A stretch of DNA of 19,235 bases, from the NCBI GenBank assembly GCA_964515805.1, contig CAZEUZ010000068.1:1-19235 (forward strand), read 5' to 3'. The notes under the pieces are model-generated. The model worked only from the letters and a program-made list of their open reading frames with translations. It did no database searches and had not been told where the DNA came from. Source of the stretch: CAZEUZ01 sp964515805 (GTDB lineage Bacteria; Pseudomonadota; Gammaproteobacteria; Pseudomonadales; Cellvibrionaceae). This document shows, in pieces, positions 14,327 through 19,235 of the stretch. The stretch's first letter is position 1. Every line of letters begins with the position of its first letter. A program made the translations under genes and the position numbers.

Positions 14327-15094
14327 ATGCCAAAAAAATGGATGCTTAAATCATCCGAATTTAATTCAGATCTCTGTGAAGCAACTTTATTGAAAGGGCT
14401 AAAACAGATGGTGATTAATTTGGATACGCAACAAATCAGTCATTTGCTTACATATGTAAATGAGCTTACTAGGTGGAATCGCGCTTATAGCCTATCTGCA
14501 GTAAAGAATCCGTTGGACATGATAAGCCGTCATATTTTGGACAGTTTGAGTTTATACGGTCTTTTAAGAAAGACGATACAACATCGACAAACTCATCAAT
14601 CAATAGATCAAGTGATTAAACTAGTTGATGTCGGCACCGGCGCAGGCTTACCCGGCATTCCTCTAGCAGTTGCCTTTCCGGAAGCAAGGTTTACTTTACT
14701 GGATAGCAATGGGAAAAAAACCCGTTTTCTTTTCCACATCAAAACGGCATTAAAATTGCGTAATATAACGATTGAAAATCAACGCTCAGAAGCTTTCAAG
14801 CCCAACGTCAAATTCGATTTAGTATTGAGCCGTGCATTTGCGAGCATCAATGATATGATTAACTATTGTCATCATTTGCTAAATGCAAAAGGTCAATTTT
14901 GGGCCATGAAAGGCGTTTATCCCGAAAGCGAATTAGATTGCTTACCTAAACATCATAAAGTGAAACAGTGCTATCCTCTGTCAGTCGCAGGATGTGACAG
15001 TGAGCGTCATCTTGTCGTTATAGAAAAATTCGCTGAAACAGCGCCATATATGCGTCATGCTGTAAGTGATTTGGCTACAATCAAAGAGCGTTAA
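14327..15094 (+). CDS. rsmG: 16S rRNA m7G527 methyltransferase RsmG (GidB), with extended termini
   Basis: SAM-dependent methyltransferase for N7 of G527 in 16S rRNA. Motifs: YVNELTRWNRAYSLSAV (about 43-59) and RHILDSLSLY before the fold, SAM loop LVDVGTGAGLPGIPL (99-113), LLDSNGKKTRFL, LVLSRAFASI, and late ERHLVVIEK. At 255 residues it exceeds E. coli RsmG (207). The extra length is at the N-terminus (about 18 residues, MPKKWMLKSSEFNSDLC), a short insertion (about 84-95, with QHRQTHQS) before the SAM loop, and about 20 residues at the C-terminus (AETAPYMRHAVSDLATIKER). Internal ATGs at 14342 and 14408 could shorten it; ATG 14408 (MVINLDTQQISHLL) would remove most conserved N-terminal helix leader only partly. 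No good ribosome site at any of them, so the start is unsure. Confidence 0.93.
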   Translation: MPKKWMLKSSEFNSDLCEATLLKGLKQMVINLDTQQISHLLTYVNELTRWNRAYSLSAVKNPLDMISRHILDSLSLYGLLRKTIQHRQTHQSIDQVIKLVDVGTGAGLPGIPLAVAFPEARFTLLDSNGKKTRFLFHIKTALKLRNITIENQRSEAFKPNVKFDLVLSRAFASINDMINYCHHLLNAKGQFWAMKGVYPESELDCLPKHHKVKQCYPLSVAGCDSERHLVVIEKFAETAPYMRHAVSDLATIKER

Positions 15095-15140
15095 AAATTA
15101 GAAAAAGAGAAAACATAGATAGGGTAGAAAATAGTTTATT

Positions 15141-15911
15141 GTGCGCCAGATATTAGCAATCACCAACCAAAAAGGTGGCGTTGGTAAAACCACCACCTGT
15201 ATCAATCTTGCCGCTTCTTTAGCTGTCACTAACAAGCGGGTGTTACTGATCGATTTCGACCCTCAAGGCAACGCCACCATGGGTAGTGGTATTGACAAAA
15301 CAGGTTTGGAACAATCAGCTTATCATGTACTGATGGATGGATGCGATATCTCTCAGGTTAAACAATTCTCTGAAACTGGCAAGTTTGATGTGTTGCCGGC
15401 TAATAGTGAGCTCACTGCTGCTGAAGTCGAGTTGTTAACTACCGATAAAAAAGAGTTTCGTCTACAAAAAGCATTGCAAGATATTCATCATCACTATGAT
15501 TACGTATTGATTGATTGCCCTCCTTCACTGAATATGCTGACAGTCAACGCTCTTACGGCTTGCGGCGGCATCATTATACCTATGCAGTGTGAGTACTATG
15601 CGTTGGAAGGTTTATCTGCATTGATCGATACTATTAATCGAATACGCAAACGCCTCAATCCAGATTTGGCTATCGCGGGTATTCTGCGCACAATGTACGA
15701 TCCTCGCAGTAGTTTAACCACAGAGGTATCAGATCAACTGGCTGATTTTTTTGGTGATCGTCTATATCGTACTTGTATTCCACGCAATGTGCGTTTGGCA
15801 GAAGCACCAAGTCATGGCCAGCCCGCCATTGTGTATGATCGCCAATCCAAAGGCGCCATGGCTTACCTAGCACTAGCTGGCGAATGTATTCGTCATAGTA
15901 ATTTATCGTAA
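15141..15911 (+). CDS. parA: Chromosome partitioning ATPase ParA (Soj)
   Basis: A 256-residue deviant-Walker ATPase that moves origin-proximal ParB complexes over the nucleoid. Walker A is KGGVGKTT (11-18) with signature lysine K11 and K16; DPQGNATMGSG follows at about 40, and Walker B is IDCPP (D125). No N-terminal HTH, so it is the chromosomal Soj type rather than the large plasmid type. The start is GTG 15141, with an in-frame stop three codons upstream, so nothing longer is available; the only purine-rich ribosome-like stretch (agggtag) is unusually far upstream. Gene order mnmG-rsmG-parA is the usual chromosomal one, but parB does not follow: glnK-amtB is next and parB lies 1.86 kb downstream. 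Confidence 0.96.
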   Translation: MRQILAITNQKGGVGKTTTCINLAASLAVTNKRVLLIDFDPQGNATMGSGIDKTGLEQSAYHVLMDGCDISQVKQFSETGKFDVLPANSELTAAEVELLTTDKKEFRLQKALQDIHHHYDYVLIDCPPSLNMLTVNALTACGGIIIPMQCEYYALEGLSALIDTINRIRKRLNPDLAIAGILRTMYDPRSSLTTEVSDQLADFFGDRLYRTCIPRNVRLAEAPSHGQPAIVYDRQSKGAMAYLALAGECIRHSNLS

Positions 15912-15979
15912 TGCTGCCGGTCCGATATTGAACAGCCGAAATAATACGGTTGCATTGAGATAGAAGAGCGTTTATTCTT

Positions 15980-16008
15980 TTGTCAACCGTTTTTATATGC
16001 GCCATAAT
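15980..16008 (+). promoter_or_regulatory. Sigma-70 promoter of glnK-amtB
   Basis: TTGTCA (15980-15985), a 17-base spacer and CATAAT (16003-16008), with initiation near 16015 and a leader of about 50 bases to glnK. This means glnK-amtB has its own promoter and does not rely on parA. I found no sigma-54 (GG-n10-GC) element, which glnK-amtB in enterobacteria uses. Confidence 0.65.
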
Positions 16009-16065
16009 CAGTGAAAAAACTTAATTTTAACAACTAAATAAGTACTTTAATTGGAAGAACAACCC

Positions 16066-16404
16066 ATGAAAATGATTACAGCAATTATCAAGCCATTCAA
16101 ACTTGATGATGTACGTCAAGCGCTCGCCGAAATCGGCGTGCAAGGTTTGACCGTTTCTGAGGTAAAAGGCTTCGGCCGCCAGAAAGGCCATACTGAATTA
16201 TACCGAGGAGCGGAGTATGTAATTGATTTTTTACCCAAGATAAAAATCGAGATTGGTGTCAATGAAGACTTACTCGATCAGGCAATTGAGGTGATTTCTT
16301 CGAGCGCCAATACTGGCAACATTGGCGATGGCAAGATATTCATTACTAATCTGGAACAAGTTATTCGCATACGTACCGGTGAAACTGGTCCTGCTGCACT
16401 ATAA
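16066..16404 (+). CDS. glnK: PII signalling protein GlnK
   Basis: A 112-residue PII trimer subunit that senses 2-oxoglutarate and ATP/ADP and is uridylylated when nitrogen is scarce. ATG 16066 gives the family start MKMITAIIKPFKL with GGAAG upstream; an in-frame TTG at 16051 is not needed. The T-loop GRQKGHTELYRGAEY carries Y51, the uridylylation site. C-terminal GDGKIFI and IRIRTGE are the nucleotide-binding signatures. Adjacency to the ammonium transporter gene (20 bases) identifies it as the GlnK type, whose T-loop plugs the AmtB channel; by sequence alone GlnB is not excluded. Start of a two-gene unit lying between parA and parB. Confidence 0.95.
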   Translation: MKMITAIIKPFKLDDVRQALAEIGVQGLTVSEVKGFGRQKGHTELYRGAEYVIDFLPKIKIEIGVNEDLLDQAIEVISSSANTGNIGDGKIFITNLEQVIRIRTGETGPAAL

Positions 16405-16424
16405 GTTATAGGATAAATTGATCA

Positions 16425-17672
16425 ATGGATACTCAGATTTTTGAACTGCAATATGCACTCGACACTTTTTACTTTCTTGTTTGTGGTGCACTGGTTATGT
16501 GGATGGCGGCAGGTTTTGCAATGCTCGAAGCAGGGCTCGTTCGCGCTAAAAATACTACTGAAATTTTGACTAAAAATGTCGCTTTGTTTGCTGTAGCCTG
16601 CACAATGTATATGATCTGCGGTTATTCAGTAATGTATGGTGGCAACGATTTTGCGTGGTTTCTATCAGGTATAGTCGGCGACGGCGTCAATGGCGTTGAA
16701 GAACCCAAAACTTACTCACCCTCCGCTGATTTTTATTTCCAGGTCGTGTTTGTTGCTACTGCTATGTCCATTGTTTCCGGCGCCGTAGCAGAACGTATGA
16801 AACTTTGGTCTTTTCTGGCATTTGCAGTTGTCATGACAGGCATCATCTATCCTATGGAAGGAAGTTGGACATGGGGTGGACAAGCCGTGTTTGGTCTATA
16901 CACATTGAGCGACCTCGGCTTCTCTGATTTTGCCGGTTCAGGTATTGTTCACATGGCCGGTGCAGCGGCTGCACTTGCAGGTGTCATACTGCTTGGAGCT
17001 CGCAAAGGAAAATATGGCAAACAAGGGCAAGTCAATGCGATTCCCGGTTGCAATTTACCACTTGCGACGCTCGGTACTTTTATTTTATGGCTAGGTTGGT
17101 TCGGTTTTAATGGCGGTTCGGTATTAGCAACAGCCTCCGTAGAAAACGCCAATGCAGTAGCCGTGGTGTTTATGAACACCAACGCAGCGGCAGCAGGTGG
17201 CTTAATTGGCGCCCTAATAACAGCGCGCATACTGTTTGGTAAAGCAGATTTAACCATGACATTAAATGGTGCACTCGCTGGTCTCGTTGCAATTACCGCA
17301 GAACCGTCAACACCTACACCTTTAATCGCCACCTTATTTGGTGCTGTAGGAGGGGTATTAGTGGTATTTAGTATTATTGCCTTAGATAAGATTAAGATTG
17401 ACGATCCTGTCGGTGCAATTTCTGTGCATGGGATAGTCGGTTTAGTGGGTTTATTACTGGTTCCTCTAACTAATGAAAATTCAAGCTTTTTTGGACAAAT
17501 TGTAGGGGCACTTACTATTTTTATTTGGGTGTTTGTGGCCAGTCTCATTGTTTGGTTCATACTCAAGCAAACAATCGGTGTTCGTGTCGAAGAGGAAGAA
17601 GAATACAATGGCGTCGATCTTTCCGAGTGTGGTATGGAAGCGTATCCAGAGTTTACTAACTCAACTCGTTAA
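16425..17672 (+). CDS. amtB: Ammonium transporter, AmtB family (probable marine subtype)
   Basis: A 415-residue inner-membrane ammonium channel with about eleven hydrophobic helices. Twin pore histidines are H176 (SGIVHMAG) and H335 (SVHGIVG). LGWFGFNGGS and NTNAAAAGG are family signatures. Unlike E. coli AmtB it has no cleavable signal peptide: helix 1 begins within residues 13-30 (YFLVCGALVMWMAAGFAMLEAG). MWMAAGFAMLEAGLVRAKNT (MWMAAGFAML, EAGLVRAKNT) and the acidic C-tail EEEEEYNGVDLSECGMEAYPEF (EEEEEYNGVDL, SECGMEAYPEF) resemble the subgroup I recall as the marine proteobacterial subtype; that subtype call is from memory. The C-terminal tail would gate the GlnK interaction. glnK lies 20 bases upstream, and a long inverted repeat 22 bases past the stop. 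Confidence 0.96.
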   Translation: MDTQIFELQYALDTFYFLVCGALVMWMAAGFAMLEAGLVRAKNTTEILTKNVALFAVACTMYMICGYSVMYGGNDFAWFLSGIVGDGVNGVEEPKTYSPSADFYFQVVFVATAMSIVSGAVAERMKLWSFLAFAVVMTGIIYPMEGSWTWGGQAVFGLYTLSDLGFSDFAGSGIVHMAGAAAALAGVILLGARKGKYGKQGQVNAIPGCNLPLATLGTFILWLGWFGFNGGSVLATASVENANAVAVVFMNTNAAAAGGLIGALITARILFGKADLTMTLNGALAGLVAITAEPSTPTPLIATLFGAVGGVLVVFSIIALDKIKIDDPVGAISVHGIVGLVGLLLVPLTNENSSFFGQIVGALTIFIWVFVASLIVWFILKQTIGVRVEEEEEYNGVDLSECGMEAYPEFTNSTR

Positions 17673-17694
17673 GAAGCCTGCGTGTTACCTGAAC

Positions 17695-17733
17695 TTTGCT
17701 ATTTTTGATATTCATGTTGTCAAAAATAGCAAA
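17695..17733. repeat. Perfect 14-bp inverted repeat between amtB and parB
   Basis: Arms tttgctatttttga (17695-17708) and tcaaaaatagcaaa (17720-17733) match perfectly around an 11-base loop. The stem is AT-rich with five T in one arm and five A in the other, and no T-run follows on either strand outside it. It could be a bidirectional transcription stop for glnK-amtB, an operator for parB, or a rearrangement scar. A separate 10-bp palindrome TAGATATCTA lies at 17744-17753, with TATAAC at 17755-17760 just before parB. Confidence 0.7.
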
Positions 17734-17771
17734 CACTAATACATAGATATCTACTATAACAACTTCTTGCC

Positions 17772-18671
17772 ATGGCAAATAAACGTAGAGGGTTAGGTCG
17801 TGGGCTCGACACACTGCTGAGAAATGGTCTAAATAATATTGACTCACCATCCGTACAGTCTGAAAAAAACAATGAATATCAGTTGGCGGAGTCCCTAACC
17901 TACGTTCCGGTGGATTTAATTCAATCTGGTAAGTACCAACCTCGTCGAGATATGCAGACATCAGCTTTAGAAGAATTAGCTGATTCTATTAAGTCACAGG
18001 GAGTGATCCAGCCGATCGTTATTCGCCCTATCGCTAGCGAGAAATACGAAATTATTGCCGGTGAACGTCGATGGCGAGCCAGTCAACTTGCTGGTTTGGA
18101 TACTATTCCCGCTATTATCCGTGAAATTCCGGATGAATCAGCCATCGCGATGGCATTGATCGAAAATATTCAGCGGGAAGATTTAAATCCTATTGAAGAA
18201 GCGTTGGCCCTTAAGCAGCTACAAGATGAATTCGAGTTAACTCATCAGCAAGTTGCCGAATTAGTTGGAAAATCCCGTACCGCAGTCACCAATCTGTTAC
18301 GTCTAGTGACATTAGATTATGAAGTAAAAAAATTATTGGAACATGGTGACTTAGAGATGGGGCATGCGCGCGCAGTATTAAGCTTAGTTCCTTCGGAACA
18401 GCGTCTAGCTGCCCAGCAGATGATTAGCAAAGACATGTCTGTACGTCAGGCTGAAGCACTAGTCAAGCGTATGCAACAACAGAAAGCTGAAACAACACCT
18501 AAGCACAGCATTGATTCAGATACCAAAAAGCTACAAGATAGCCTAGCCGAACAAATCGGGGTTCCCGTAAGTATCGAACACAATGCTAAAGGTAAAGGAA
18601 AGTTAGTGTTAAAGTATGCCAGTTTAGACGAACTTGATGGCATACTTGCACATTTACGTTATAAACAATAA
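17772..18671 (+). CDS. parB: Chromosome partitioning protein ParB (Spo0J)
   Basis: A 299-residue CTP-dependent clamp that loads at parS sites and spreads to form the partition complex acted on by ParA. N-terminal RRGLGRGLDTLL is the ParA-interaction motif of chromosomal ParBs. The CTP-binding pocket shows GERRWR (97-102) and ENIQREDLNPIEEA (about 136-149). A central HTH (about 157-181, HQQVAELVGKSRTAVTNLL) binds parS, and the C-terminal dimer domain ends ILAHLRYKQ. The start ATG 17772 is 99 bases after amtB, with only weak ribosome-like sequence (aacttcttgcc). It is separated from parA by glnK-amtB; no parS match was found in the window. It is convergent with clpB. Confidence 0.96.
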   Translation: MANKRRGLGRGLDTLLRNGLNNIDSPSVQSEKNNEYQLAESLTYVPVDLIQSGKYQPRRDMQTSALEELADSIKSQGVIQPIVIRPIASEKYEIIAGERRWRASQLAGLDTIPAIIREIPDESAIAMALIENIQREDLNPIEEALALKQLQDEFELTHQQVAELVGKSRTAVTNLLRLVTLDYEVKKLLEHGDLEMGHARAVLSLVPSEQRLAAQQMISKDMSVRQAEALVKRMQQQKAETTPKHSIDSDTKKLQDSLAEQIGVPVSIEHNAKGKGKLVLKYASLDELDGILAHLRYKQ

Positions 18672-18690
18672 AGCTATTGGTTTCTTTATT
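18667..18690. terminator. Weak bidirectional hairpin shared by parB and clpB ends
   Basis: Arms AATAAAG (18667-18673) and CTTTATT (18684-18690) form a perfect 7-bp AT-rich stem with a 10-base loop. The left arm contains the parB stop and the right arm the clpB stop on the other strand. T residues follow in part (TTTATC). It is a plausible but weak bidirectional terminator. Confidence 0.4.
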
Positions 18691-19235
18691 TATCAAACGT
18701 TATCTGTCCCTCTTCTGTAACACCAACAGTAATCGTATCACCAGGAACAAAATCGCCCGACAATACTTTTTGTGCTAGCGGATTTTCGATCAACTGCTGA
18801 ATCACACGTTTTAGAGGCCGCGCGCCGAAGACAGGGTCAAATCCCGCTGCCGACAGTTTATCAATCACAGCATTCTCAATACTTAGCGACAAGTCCCTAT
18901 CGGCCAGGCGTTTACGTAACAGATCCAGTTGAATGCTAGCGATACCGTGAATCTGATCTCGACTAAGCGGATCGAAGATCACTGTCTCATCGATGCGGTT
19001 GATAAACTCCGGTCGAAAGTGTTTACTTACTTCTCCCAATACCGCTGCATGCAGCTGTTCACGCGGTGCGTTGCCCTGGGTCATTTCGCGAATTAATTCG
19101 GAGCCGATATTGGATGTCATTACAATGACTGTATTGCGAAAATCGACGGTTCTGCCTTGACTGTCAGTTAAACGTCCATCATCCAGCACTTGCAACAATA
19201 CATTAAACACATCCGGGTGTGCTTTCTCAACTTCA
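18686..19235 (-). CDS. clpB: ClpB disaggregase, C-terminal part
   Basis: The end of the second AAA+ module of ClpB, the Hsp100 that rescues aggregated proteins together with DnaK. The frame is open to the window edge: bases beyond the GTG at 19210 read EVEKAHPDVF, a typical ClpB segment, so the gene is truncated by the window and not by a natural start. Visible in order are VLLQVLDDGRLTDSQGRTVDF (VLLQVLDDGRL, TDSQGRTVDF), the VIVMTSNIGS sensor 1 region, FRPEFINRIDE with arginine finger, and FGARPLKR sensor 2 near the end, then the D2 C-terminal subdomain. MTSNIGSELI, and the lack of a ClpA-type ending, favour ClpB over ClpA/C. It converges on parB with 14 bases between stops. Confidence 0.92.
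   Translation of the reverse strand, partial: EVEKAHPDVFNVLLQVLDDGRLTDSQGRTVDFRNTVIVMTSNIGSELIREMTQGNAPREQLHAAVLGEVSKHFRPEFINRIDETVIFDPLSRDQIHGIASIQLDLLRKRLADRDLSLSIENAVIDKLSAAGFDPVFGARPLKRVIQQLIENPLAQKVLSGDFVPGDTITVGVTEEGQITFDK

Noticed and set aside
15880..16050. Possible sigma-54 promoter before glnK
   Set aside because: The closest candidate (TGGCGAATGTATTCG, at the end of parA) lacks the -12 GC at the right spacing; a better sigma-70 promoter is present at 15980-16008.
16949..17608. Open frame of 219 codons on the minus strand opposite amtB
   Set aside because: Shadow of the strongly coding amtB frame; low-complexity Thr/Ala/Pro-rich translation, no ribosome site, no recognisable family.

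Overview
The window looks like a chromosomal segment of a gammaproteobacterium with fairly low GC (low-to-mid 40s by eye). Evidence: a complete iscRSUA-hscBA-fdx-iscX operon in the gamma/beta order; cofactor and catalytic residues at exactly the E. coli numbering in IscR, IscS, IscU, IscA, Fdx, RNase T and MnmG; a Chp/Pil chemosensory kinase as used for type IV pilus control; and a signal-peptide-less ammonium transporter of a type I associate with marine proteobacteria. I cannot name a genus. No tRNA, rRNA, CRISPR array or insertion sequence was seen.

Layout. (1) 2-2883 (+): 3' part of a ChpA/PilL-type hybrid histidine kinase followed by a ChpC-like CheW-domain protein. (2) 2893-3426 (-): a DUF2062 membrane protein, convergent with chpC. 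(3) 3582-9295 (+): the iron-sulfur cluster assembly operon, led by two adjoining IscR type 1 operators, the second covering the -35 of a good sigma-70 promoter. Products run from sensor (IscR) through sulfur donor (IscS), scaffold (IscU), A-type carrier (IscA), chaperone pair (HscB/HscA) and ferredoxin to IscX. (4) 9423-10689 (+): two unassigned genes, one encoding an exported protein with a C-terminal membrane anchor and a fibrinogen-like look, the other a probable tail-anchored protein with an Ig-like domain; a strong hairpin follows. (5) 10902-11492 (+): a typical 2-Cys peroxiredoxin, separated by a perfect 10-bp stem terminator from convergent rnt (RNase T, 11586-12221, -). (6) 12407-18671 (+): mnmG-rsmG-parA, then glnK-amtB, then parB. 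The mnmG-rsmG-parA-parB block is normally contiguous near the replication origin; here a nitrogen-sensing and transport pair sits between parA and parB. (7) 18686-19235 (-): 3' end of clpB, convergent with parB.

Most of the window is core metabolism and housekeeping. The parts worth a second look are the glnK-amtB pair splitting parA from parB, with a perfect 14-bp inverted repeat at its right edge; the unassigned two-gene cassette at 9423-10689, whose soluble domains are predicted on opposite sides of the membrane; and the unusually clear tandem IscR operator. I did not find a clearly new defence or mobile system.
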